From Prinsepia uniflora (taxonomy: Eukaryota > Streptophyta > Magnoliopsida > Rosales > Rosaceae): DNA of 64,000 nt. Positions 24,049-35,083 of this stretch are shown in pieces; positions within the stretch are counted from its first letter, which is position 1; each line of letters opens with the position of its first letter. The position numbers and the translations under genes are program-made. The stretch is taken from the NCBI GenBank assembly GCA_032719365.1, contig CM064874.1, forward strand, positions 38,364,716 to 38,428,715, read 5' to 3'. The notes under the pieces are model-generated. The model saw only the letters and a list, made by a program, of their open reading frames with translations, was not told the origin of the DNA and did no database searches.

Positions 24049-26333
24049 TGATAGGAATAAAACCAGCACACAGATGTGTGACTAATTCAATCCTTGTTAA
24101 AATCCTTGCAAGCGCACAATATCGTAGAAAGTAGTAAAGCAGTGAGCAAGGGTTGATGCCTCAGGGACTGAGACAACGAATAAACAATCAATCTAGACTC
24201 TTAACTCAAATGAAGACTCAAAAAAGGGAAAGTTGCAATGACTCGAAATAGAAAACACGAAAATTAAACACACGAAAGTGGGGGGGAGGGGTGGGGGTTT
24301 GATGATGCTTGGGTTGAAACTGATTAAAGACATAAACTTGGATTAAAAAAACATGTAAAAACAGCAAAAAGATAATACGGTGGTTGATTGATTGATTAAG
24401 GAGAACTAAGGTGAATTATCAACCACTAACCAATAGACTCTATAACATGTTTTCTAAATTAAGTCACTAAAGGGTGTATGAATCCAATGCTCGTGCAAGG
24501 GCCCTGATGCTGAGTCACTTTACACACTTATTCCTCCTAACTTAGCATATCTTAGGCATGATGTTTACCTTAGGATGTTTATTCAATTTTAGCAATTAAA
24601 CACATTATGAACAAGAGGAATTTCATGACATTACACTATCCCTTGAAATTCGATAAGCAACCCAAGGGAGTCATGGATCAGATTATAGGTAAGTTGTAGG
24701 CCACTACCTTCGGTCCTAAAAACTACACGATGACGATCAATCAACATGCATCCATTCACCAATAATTATTTGCATTACGTAACCACCCAAAAAAATCAAT
24801 TACATAAACACGGTAATCACAATCACATCCATAACATTCATATTAACATTAATCAAGGAAAAAAAACATTATTCGACCCTCATGGTCGGGGCTTAAAGCA
24901 GCCCTAGTTCAATGAAAACTACACAACCATATTAATTATAAACGATTACATGGTAGAAATAGATTGCATTAGAAAAGTAAGGGAGTTGAGTTTAGGAGTA
25001 CAAAACAATAGCACTATGATAACACAGTAGAGAACACAAGCATGTCTTCTTCTCCTGAGCAACACGTCCAAAGCTTCGAACCAGAACTCCAAAAACTATG
25101 CTGAAACACTGCCACTTCCCTTTTCTGCGGTTAACAAGGATTTAGGGTAAAAATTCAACCATGGAAGGAACCCCAGTGCAAGGCTTTGCGCAGCCATTAA
25201 ATAGGAAAGACTACATTGTAATTTAGGGAAGATTCTAGAAGGCAATCTCCCTAGAAATCAGAATAGGAGAGTTGTCTTTTCCAACTTGGAAAAGTAACCC
25301 GCAAGCCAAGGGATTCTTGGATTTCTTGGATGGTAAGGAAAAAGGATAAGTACACGTGCTTCTCTTGTAAACTTGGAATCGTGTCTTTCCTAAAATCAGG
25401 GAAGATATCTGCTGATAAATCCCATATGATTTGGACTTGACACTTGTCCCCAGCTAGCAGTTGGTGACCTCAAAATTCTTGTGCAATCAAAAGTTCTATT
25501 TCGGCCAAGAAAGGAAGAAACCATTTCTTGGTTGATCTTGTACCAAAAGACAGTTGTAAGGCTGCAATTAGGACACCTGGAGTCCATCTGAATGGTTGGA
25601 TTATGCCTTAGACACTAAGAATTAGCTGAAACCAGTCTAGGCCCGCACAATACTAGGATTAGGCTCTTGAAATTAATGAAATTATAAAGTCCTTGGAATT
25701 GAGCGTTAGAAATAGGTTTCAATGGATATCTCAAATCCATACCAATCACATATAGAGTCCTCTCCTAACCTGTTGGCACAAGAGGTCCAAAATAGGCTAT
25801 CGATGGCCCATGGGCTGTTATCGGCGTGTCAATAGGATTGGTATTGGAACTGGAATTCGATAGTATTCAGGAGTAGGTACAAGGAATGACATGGGGTTTT
25901 CACAAGACTGTTACTAGGTGTCATTGGACAGGTACAGGGACTGGCCCAAGAACCTCAATTGGGACTCGACAGGGGCCTAAGCTTGACATAGGGTTTGGGA
26001 CATAGGTCCAAACCTTAGAAGCAGGAACTTGGTTCTCAGTAGGGACATGGACCAGGTACAGGACCTCAGATGGGCCAAGTTCCATGTCTAGGACCTCGTC
26101 ATGGCTAGGTTTCTAGCCAAAGACCTCGGTTGGGGCCATGAGTCCAAAGTGAGGCCATTTATTCATTTTAACTTGGATTTTGGCCATTCTTTTTGCATTA
26201 TTTTCAATGTTGACTCACTTTCATAATCTGCACAAGTCTCAAAAATTAGATCCTTTTATCCTATTAATTGTACAATTATGCTAAAAAGATAAGTAAAATG
26301 GATATGAATGAATTAATGACTTATCATAACTCA
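24049..26333 (-). repeat. 5' LTR of the Athila-like element
   Basis: Begins TGATAGG beside the PBS. The right end is set at about 26333, where the reverse complement starts TGAGTTATGATAAGTC. It is about 2.3 kb, AT-rich on the left, with degenerate repeats of 'ggacctcgg/ggacatgg' type at 25850-26130. No left-hand partner LTR is in the window, so no target duplication can be checked and the right end is uncertain. Small open frames inside (e.g. 25396-25587) are not considered genes. Confidence 0.55.
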
Positions 26334-28430
26334 TTCACGCCCCTAGAGGTGGAAAGTTATCCATCTCATCCATAAATCTGTCCTGAATTGCTAATAATGA
26401 AGAGATGATAAGAAAGAAAGAAGATGATGCTTGATCAACATAATTACCTACTGTTATGAATCATTATTGATGATCACGATTAGACTAATTTTGATTGTTG
26501 GTTTCCATCAATTTTTGTCACACTGTATTGAGGACCAATTGCTGTCACACAAGCACACTAACAACCCAATAGTTTGTACGCATGTCTTGCAAGATAATCC
26601 ACTAGAAGTTATGGTATGCCGAGTGGAAATATGAGGTCCATAAGTGGTGCTTGAGCTGACCTTCTCCGATTTTTTTTTGTGCAAATCCAGTTGGAGGGGT
26701 CTCAGGAGATATAATAGGACTAGTTGTGCAACCATTTTGTGTCACCATTCTATCAAGTACAATCCAGTTATTTATTTATTTACTTATGTTGTTTTCCATT
26801 TGAAAAATAATGATTCTTTTTAATAATGGACAAAAAAAATCTAGAACCAACAAGTCAAACCACATATCTCACTTTGGGTGTTTTGGTTTTGGATCGGCTA
26901 TGGTTAATCCTATGCTAGAACTTTCCCGATTAGCCAATAGGAAAATAGTTATAATTGTATAAACGAATTAAAATAGAAATTGTAATTCAGTTTCCAAATT
27001 ATTATGGGATGGTTTTTCAAAACATTAGTTCTAAAACCATCCCGAACTAAATTGATACAATTTTGTTACCATACCAACTTATATCCGTTTCAAAATTTGG
27101 TATTTTTTCGGTATGGTTTAATTCAGAACGGTATGATCTCGATTTTTCGGTTCCATATGCTCAGCTCCAAATTTTAGAGTAATGGTTAAGAAGATTATAA
27201 TTTTTGACACTGAATAGTCCTTTGGGTGGACGTAATTGATAAAAACCTTCAAAAAGCCTCTTAGCAGCTACGAGGTAACCAATCCCGAAAAAGGCTAAAC
27301 ATATTATCACAATTCGAAATGCCTCGAATTTTTTAAAATAGGTCTGAGTCAAATAGAAATGATAAAATAAAAATTATTGAGCGCGGGTTTTTGTCGGTAA
27401 CCCTAAAAAAAAAAGATGGTAGTAAATGCACACCATCCCATCTTCCCGGGTGCTAGAGCAACATATATAGAACCTATGGGAAAAATGAAGCAGTATAATA
27501 ATTGCAACTTAAGAATAATAACACAATTTTTCAAGGTACCTTCTTAAAACATTTAAGTATTGACTTTTTTATTCTTCTACAAATGCTGACATCAAATGAA
27601 AATAATACTTGAGACTGTCAAAATAGGAGCATGATGACACTTGAAAAACAGGGCTATACATCAAATGAAAATAATACTTATGGTTATGTTACCTTACAAA
27701 ATCGTGATTAACTTTGTGTAGTCTTTATTAGGTGATCTGTCTTTAATCGGTTGTGATACTTAATCTAGCTCTCTGCAAATTTCAAGGGTTTCAGATGAGA
27801 AGAAGAAAATGGTGACCTTTATCCCTCTTATTTTTATTTGGTCCTGAAAATTTTGGTTTAGTGTGTTGCCAATAGTCATAATTTATCTTATTTTATTTCT
27901 TCAACTGTATGAATTATTCTGAATTTATAGTCACACTTTTATATAAACTCATTATTGTATACAATTTGGTCGTTGTGGTTGTAGATATATTGAATGCAGT
28001 GCTTATCTATGCTATCCGGTATTGATATTCCAAACTTTGGATTCATTGTTGTTCATATGTGTTTATTTTTTCCTTTAAATTTTACCAACTGGTTTTCATT
28101 TGAGGATCATAAATTTTGTTTTCAATGAATCAATAATGACTTGGAACCTTATGTTGCTATTAGTTTGATGCAGATAATAAGAGATTTTGATGGAATTCTT
28201 GAAGTAGTTATGCAGTTGGATACGTAGAGTATGAGAGTTAAAATGTGCTTCTTTATGTATGAGAACTCAACCTTTTATGGCTTTCCATTCACTTCTAAAA
28301 GATAGTAGTCAAGACACTATTTTATTTTGCTTAGCAGACAATGTAATTATTTCAAAGTTTAATAGAATTTAGTTCATTTTAATTATGTTGTAATTTATTA
28401 TTTACTACAAACCTACAATAGAATGTTTTG
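26334..28430. other. AT-rich region, no gene recognised
   Basis: About 2.1 kb, more AT-rich than the LTRs. At 26990-27160 it has degenerate 'accatcccgaac...ttcggtatggtt...cggttcc' sequence of a type common in dispersed plant repeats. No LTR signals and no open frame longer than 75 codons. It may be the interior of the DNA transposon whose end is at 28757 or old host sequence. Confidence 0.4.
27161..27352 (-). CDS. Small open frame with one hydrophobic segment, unknown
   Basis: 63 codons. Residues about 12-29 (FRIVIICLAFFGIGYLVA) form one plausible membrane segment, followed by a basic stretch (AAKRLFEGF). I do not recognise it. The hydrophobic and helix-like make-up is the only reason to list it. 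The surrounding DNA has no clear promoter or conserved neighbour, and a chance frame is more likely than a gene. Confidence 0.15.
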   Translation of the reverse strand: MTQTYFKKFEAFRIVIICLAFFGIGYLVAAKRLFEGFYQLRPPKGLFSVKNYNLLNHYSKIWS

Positions 28431-28757
28431 TAGCATTTTAGAACCTAAAAATAGCATACCAAAAAGTTTTAAATAAATCTAATAACTGTAATAGCGTTTT
28501 AAAAATGGTACAAAAAGCAACTACAGCATTTCAGAAACGCTATGAAAACCTACCATGGCATTTTCAAAGTGTAGTAAAAACATTAACAACAACACTTTAT
28601 AAACGCTATAAAAGATGAATATATTACAGCACTTTGCAAACTCTGTAATAGGTGCCACCCTTACTACAGCGTGGTCAATGCCAACGTTTTCTTTAACGCT
28701 GTAATATGCTACTACAGTATTTTTGGCATGCTGTAATAGGCTATTTATGACGTAGTG
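28431..28757. mobile_element. CACTA-like DNA transposon terminus
   Basis: The right edge reads ...tatttatgacgtagtg; its reverse complement starts CACTACGTCA, a CACTA-type terminus. Inside are repeated subterminal motifs in both orientations, e.g. ctacagc, aacgctgtaatag, aaacgctat, acagcgt, as in En/Spm-type ends. No left terminus was found, so this is a fragment or the element is disrupted. Confidence 0.55.
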
Positions 28758-29998
28758 ATGGCAGAGTTTATCCGTGAAACTAGAGAGGAGGACGAAGACG
28801 ATGATATCCCGCTAGAAGTCATAAGGTTATGGTCCTCATAAGTAGATAAACCCCTACCCGAGACTCAGGATCCCTTAGAAGAAATCAATATGAGAATCGA
28901 GGAAGACCCTCGACCAACCTATATTAGTAAATACTGGAGGAAACAATGAAAAGGGAAATGATCATGCTTCTCAAGGAGTTTCAAGAATATTTTGCATGGC
29001 ACTACATAGAGATGTCAGGGCTTGATAGAAAGCTCGTTGAATATTCTCTACATATCAAGGAAGGGTACACACTAGTCTGCCAGCCTAGAAGGAGGATGCC
29101 GATAGAAACTAAGCTCAAAGTCAAGAAGGAGATTGGAAAACTCCTCAAAGTAGGGTTCATACGAATAGCCAAGTACGCGGAGTGGGTACCCAACATAGTA
29201 TCGGTAATCAATGTAAAAACAAAACATGTTAGAGTATGCGTCGATTATTGCAACATGAATGAAGCAACTCTGAAGGATGAATGCCCATTGCCCATGACCG
29301 AAATGCTAATCGATGAAGCATCACAAAACTAGTTCCTGATCTTTATAGACGACAATGCGGGATATAATTAGATCCTCTTGGTGAAGGACGACATTCATAA
29401 AACTGCATTCAGGTGTCCTGGACACTTGGGGGCATTCAAGTATGGTGTCATGCCTTTCGGGTTGAAGAACGCGGGGGCTACCTATCAATGGGAAATGAAT
29501 GCTATTTTTCATGAAATGATTGGGAAAAAACTGGAGGTTTACATTGATGATGCCGTGATAAAGTCCTGGGGCAAGGAAAAACATAGCAGTGACCTCCGAC
29601 AAGGAATGTGCATAATTGAAGATGAACCCTAACATTTCTAGGCAGCATATATTGAAGATGAACCCAAAGAAATGTGCATTTGGAGTCTGAGCAACAGACT
29701 TCTTGGGTTTCATGGTCCATCAAAGAGGGATAGGAGTGGATAAGAACAAAGCCAAAGCAATCATGAATTCACCCCCTCAAAAAAAAAAATAGCTTCAAAG
29801 CTTGCTCGGAAAGGTCAACTTCCTCAGGAGATTCATAGCCAACCTGTCAGGAAAAACTCAAGTATTTTCCTCATTGGTGAAAGTCAAGGATACAAAAGAT
29901 TTCAAATGGGAGGAAAAAAATTAGGCTGCCTTCGAGAAACTCAAAGAATATATATCCAAGCCTCTAGTTCTGATGCACCCAAACAGGTAGACCCTAAA
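28758..29998 (+). pseudogene. Tat/Ogre-like gypsy reverse transcriptase, broken
   Basis: 28946-29332 reads EYFAWHYIEMSGLD, VCQPRRRMP, GFIRIAKYAEWVPNIV and VRVCVDYCNMNEAT, the RT N-terminal half of plant Tat-type gypsy elements. After a stop at about 29330, 29378-29632 has DIHKTAFRCPGHLGAFKYG, MPFGLKNAGATYQ and VYIDDAVIKS (YIDD catalytic site present). A shifted frame then carries the RT C-terminus (FLGFMVHQRGI, LGKVNFLRRFIANLSG) to about 29990. Stops and frameshifts break it at least four times. Insertion of L at 29999 removes RNase H and integrase. Confidence 0.8.
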
Positions 29999-32658
29999 TT
30001 TGACAACCCGGAAATTTGAAAAAGGAAAATTTAGAAAATTTGAAGGAAATGACGATTTTTCCCCTAGTTATAAGGGCCAAAAGTTGACTTTTTGATCGGG
30101 AGACTTTTTGGACTGGCAGTAAAGATCGTTGGGTAGGTCTCGAGACGCTGAATCTGTAGACAGGCAGCATGCATCAATCGAAATTCGGATGTAAAAGATA
30201 TGGGTCTGAGACAACGGAGGGCAATTTGGTAATTTTGCAAAAGAAGGGTAAATTGGTAAATTGGCACAGTATTGGATGTCTCTGCCGTATTGGTGAGTCA
30301 TTTGGGTCTTTAGGTGACATCTGTTACCTTATAAACATGATTGGTGGCAAATTGATGATATTTGGTTTTGAATATGTATACATATACATGTATGCGTGAA
30401 GGAAGAACAGAGCAACAAAATAGCTCATCAAATTTTCCTTTCTGATCGAGTTCTTAGAGGGAAAGAAAGATAATAGAATTGAAGGAAGAAAAACGAGAAA
30501 GACTGAGAGGAAAGGGAAGGGAAATTGTGAAAGAAAACCCAGAACCCGAACTCAAACCCTTCGAACTTTTGAATTGATCAAAAATCGAATTTGAAACTCT
30601 AAGCTATGAACATTGAAATTGGCCTTGAATTAAGCCTCCTGAGCTCAAGGCGAGTCGAACCCAATCAAGAACAAAGACAATTGGTGTCGTTTTGGCCGAG
30701 AACAAACATGGTGAGGTTTGGAACATTCGAAGACTGAGTTGTGGAATTAGAGGCGTTGAACAATGAAATTGAACCTGGAAGTGTGTTTGGATGAACCCTG
30801 CGAAGCTTCTAAGCGAATTAATTTGAAGAAACGGATAGAATTCGAAGGAATTTCAGGATGAACAGTGCCCACCTGTTCTTCGACTTTTCAAATTCTAATT
30901 CGTTTAGATTGAGGTAAGTTCTTACGGAATTTAGGTTACATAGCCTTAATTAGATTCATGGCGATGCTACTCACTGAATCAATTGACTAAATCGAGTTGA
31001 AATTGACAGGAATTGAGTCAGGTTATATTGCGGCTTGCAGAACCCGTTTAATAGGAAATCGGGTTGAGAAGATGAACAGTGCCCGACACTGTAGCAGGCG
31101 CGTGGCACCCACGCGCAGCCACTCACTGCGGCGCCGGAGGGTACGTGGCAGCTTTTCTCGAGGTGAGTTCAACATGAAACTTACCCCTTTTCATGTAACG
31201 AACATTTTGGCATTGGTTTCGAGTCGATCGGACACCGTTTCGATATAGTTTCGAGGGTCCGAATTGTTATGTTTTGTTTTAAATTCGTATTTAATTCCCA
31301 GAAAATTATGGGAAGTTAATATGATTATAATTGAGTCATTAGTGACCCTTAAGGATGATTTTGGATAGGACTTGGGATTCTTGGAAAGTGTCAGAAAATA
31401 CAGAAAGACGTGCACCTCGGAAAGCGAGCGATATGGACGGTGTGTGAGTGGACTTTTGTTTTCTACCCAGAATGCATGAATATATGTTTTAAATGGTTTA
31501 TTATATGATTTGAAATGATTTGGAATGATTAATCTTTCGATATGATGATTTTTGGATTTTGGGAATATTATATTGTTTTGGGCATGATTTTCGAGAAAAC
31601 TGTGAAATTGCTGTTTTAGGAAAAGACCCGGGATTTGAGATTAGTTTTGACTCGGATTATGAGTCAGAGATTGATTTGATGGATTTGTAATGCTTTTTGG
31701 ATATATTTTGTGGATTTATGTGAAAATGGCAACTGAGATTGCGATTGCACGGATTTGTGTGAAAATGATATTTTGGGCTTGAGACCCATTGGAGATGTGA
31801 TTTTGATTTGATTGGTATTTCCATGTGATTACATGATGATATTGGTGGTTTTCGGATTTATGAAATAATCGGGACTCGGGTTTTATGGATTTTGAGGAAA
31901 CTATGTTTTGGGCTGTGACTATGTGTTGAAAATGGTTTTGATTTCAAATGCAACTGTTTTCACTGGTTTTCATGGTGGTGATATGTTGCGGATAGTTGGG
32001 GCTTTCAGGTGGGAATATGTTTTCCCCGAATTGAACCTTGGAGATAACGCTGCCCTCTGGGATGGGATGTGTTCGCTCGATGAGGTCACATAGCACGGTC
32101 TGTTGTCATGCAGCCGAGGGAGGCTCGACTCAGATCAGATATGCTGGATTATGCGGAGATCGGTCGGTGATTTGTTCACGACGATCTGGATTGTCAGCTG
32201 GTGATGTGTTCACAGCGACATGCTCTAATTTTGAGCAGTCATTGAGCCTATTGATTTGCACGCATTGCAGGGATAACATGACTAATGAGATTGGACAAGG
32301 ATAAATGAGTCCCGCGGTTTTATTGAAATTTGTGATTTATAGACATTTGTGCCCTGATATTTTACTCCTGATTTATGATATGCATGCATGTTTGTAAAAC
32401 TGGAGGGTAAGAATGTATTTTGGTAAATGTATTTCTAAAAGTTTGTTTTGTCCACTCACACCTTTTCTGTTTTATTGACCCTCCAGGTCGTGGAGCGATG
32501 ATTGAGGCTGATCGGGAGGTGGAGGCATGAGTGGGCACATGTGTGGTTATCCCTTGTTTGGCAAGTGCTGAGGGTAATTTGGGAACTTCAATTGATTTGT
32601 CAGACGGGGAGCAGGATCGGGCACGGTTATCTATATCCTTCGGGGACGGGTCCTGTCA
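29999..32658 (+). repeat. 5' LTR of L
   Basis: 2660 bp, starts TTTGACAACCCGG (3' LTR has TGTGACGACCCGG) and ends GGGACGGGTCCTGTCA. TATA-like TTATAAAC at 30329-30336 (also at 63779-63786 in the 3' LTR), a strong donor-like GAG|GTAAGTTC at 30914, GTGAGTGGAC at 31444-31453, GTCCACTCAC at 32450-32459, and acceptor-like CTCCAG|GTCG at 32486. A GACTC-N7-GAGTC palindrome lies at about 31657. Confidence 0.9.
30329..30336 (+). promoter_or_regulatory. Candidate TATA box of LTR L
   Basis: TTATAAAC, followed about 100 bp later by a purine-rich leader, and kept in the 3' LTR at 63779-63786. Confidence 0.5.
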
Positions 32659-32661
32659 AAT

Positions 32662-32673
32662 TGGTATCAGAAC
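32662..32673 (+). other. Primer-binding site of L
   Basis: TGGTATCAGAAC, 3 bp after the LTR end. It differs from the usual initiator-Met site TGGTATCAGAGC at one position. Confidence 0.85.
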
Positions 32674-32701
32674 ACTAGGTTGCTGATTTTGTTGCCATGT
32701 C

Positions 32702-35083
32702 ATGCCTACGAAACGTAAGCCTCGTGCACAACCTGGTAGTGAGACGGGTATACGAGGGTATATGAGACCTCGTGATAGCTCTCGGAATGAGATTGACCCT
32801 AGATTGGTTGTCAGATGTTAATCATTGTACACTGTGAACTACTAACTGTTAAACACGAATTTGTGTGGGTCCCAAGATGAATGAGCTCAGAGGCTAGAAA
32901 GGTAGAATAAATAGGCAGGTTGGACCCGGGGATGAGATTATTCTCAGTGAATTCCTTAAGTGGAATGTGTGTCTAATGAGTCTCGAATGTGATGGGATAT
33001 CCCTTAGGCCTTATAGTTCGTATAAGATGTGGTTCACCAGCAAAATTTGCTCGGTGACCGGGTATGCCAATGATGGCATGGATGAATGTTATGAGTTTGG
33101 ACTGGACTCAAAAGAAGTCAAGGTTGGACTCGAGGGGAGTCGAGATATGGAATACGGGACTCAAAATGAGTCAGTATATTGGTTAGGACTTGAGAAGAGT
33201 CATAGGAATGTAATAGGGCTCAGGAGAAGCTGGAAAGGTCGAATATAACTATGGTTGTCGACACGACCGACCCTTTGATTGTGAAATGTTTGGCACATGG
33301 AATGCCAAGGACTAGTATAAGGCCAGATACTGATGGGTTATGAATTTATGGATTGGCATTGTTTAACCCTATTTACTGGACTTATGTATTTGGATGGGTC
33401 ATGTCGATTTCACTTAATGATTGAAGGTTCGGGAAGAGACCCGTAGTATACAGAGATTTGGACTTAGGAGATGGTCTAGTTCAGTGGGACGCCAGTTGGG
33501 TCCACTGGGAAATAAAATGCTAAGGTTAATTGCTTAGTAATGCTCATGATTGTGGGTCGTCTAGTCAAATCATCCAGAAAGGTTTTAAAGTGATATGGCG
33601 CCGTTGAGGTGCAATGGAGCATTGATTGGCTCCTATAATGATTGTTGATGTGACATGCAAGGGAAGAGTTGGTAGGGCTTGTGATGGACCATAGGGGTAT
33701 GGTCGGATTGGGACCACATGCCTGAGGATTGCAGTTACTAGTAGGAGGTCTGAGTAGCCCCTAGAGTGATAACCTGGATACTTATTACTTGTGGTCATGA
33801 CGTATGTATTCGGTAGGTCCCGGGCTATCCACTCTTTCATGTCTTGAGATTGTACATTGGACGGATATAGAGATGTCTGTGATTCGTTAAGGTATGGCAG
33901 TCGGTGAGTCGACTAGAGCTACGGATGTGATAAAATTGATGATATTTATGTGGTAACCTTGGTAATTATATATGGTGAAATTGGTGAAACCTAAGGGGGT
34001 AGACCTATCGAGGTGAGGCTAACCAGAATGACTGGTGTTATTCGCCTAGTGGCCGAATTGGGGTATTCCTGGACTTGGATGATTTGGACGTAATCCTTGG
34101 AATGGATTGGTTGATGACTGATGATACCTCTATCGAGTATGGCTATTAGAGAGCGATATGTGGAGTCCAGGATTACCAGAGGTTATATTGCAGGGAGACT
34201 TGAGGGTGTTACCCTCTAGAATGATATTGACCCTCACAATTGATGGACTATTGGTAAAAGGTAATTAAAGTTTGTTGGTCAGATGTGTAGTAGATGTGAT
34301 TAGTGTATGTGAGATGCCCAATGACGGTTGAAGATGTACAGATTTTTCAATATATTTCCTGAGGTTTTTCCAGGATGAGAGGTTGAGTTGATAATGGAGA
34401 TCATGTCGAATATACGAGTTATTTCTCGAACACTTTGGTATGTGACACCTACGGAGTCATAAGGACTGAGGATGAAAGTACAGTACTTGGTAGATACGGG
34501 TTCATTCGGCTTAGTGTTGCCATGGGGAACCTAGTATTCCTTATGTCGTAATAGGATGGTGGTTCGAGCTTTATGGACAGTTTAACAAGGTAACAGTATA
34601 GACTACGTATCTCGTATCACGAGCTAATGATTTGTGATTCTGTTGGAAGGTTGAGATTATTGAGCCTATTGAGAGAGGCCAACATGGTGATGACTATCGG
34701 TTGTGAGTAAAAGAGAAAAAATGATGTCTGGATTTCATATGGCTAAGGTTAGTCAATGGTGATGCCTTTGGATGGGCAAATGAACTGGTTATGTTTGTGA
34801 GTTGATGAGATAGGTATTCTGCCCATAGTTGAATTGGTTATGATAACATGATGGATGATGTGTTGGTGTACTCATATGTACGGATGAGGGTGGGATATAC
34901 TGAACAGATGTATTGAATGCCCTTAGGGAGAAAAATATATTGTTGAATCAATGTTAGGTCTGGTAGACTAGAGTAGGTTTATGGAACATATACGAATAAT
35001 GGTCGGGATTAGTATGAATCCCAAGAGAAACAGATCAATTGGTCAATGGAAAATAATTAAAGGCTGTCACAAGGAACATCAGT
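32702..35083 (+). pseudogene. Decayed gag-protease-RT of L
   Basis: The start at about 32702 reads MPTKRKPRAQPGSETG, matching the Gag start of K (MPPRREPPPRPEDE). At 34070-34110 DLDDLDVILGMDWLM matches the protease motif before RT. At about 34360-34960 scattered, stop-ridden segments follow RT order: FPEVFPG, an LVDTGSFGLVLPWG stretch where K has LVDIGFIRPSMSPWG, and DDVLVYSYVRM (K: IDDILVYSKNT). Reading frames change many times, and decay far exceeds that between the two LTRs. No capsid domain or zinc knuckle is recognisable. Cut at 35083 by K. Confidence 0.7.
33105..33201 (+). repeat. Four GACTC-N5-GAGTC palindromes in the L leader
   Basis: Units at 33105-33119, 33127-33141, 33158-33172 and 33187-33201 (one arm base changed in the first and last). 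Same design, spacing and distance from the PBS as the cluster in array D. Confidence 0.85.

Noticed and set aside
27161..27352. Small membrane-like frame considered as an organelle-derived gene
   Set aside because: I could not match it to any plastid or mitochondrial protein. Kept only as a very low-confidence open frame.
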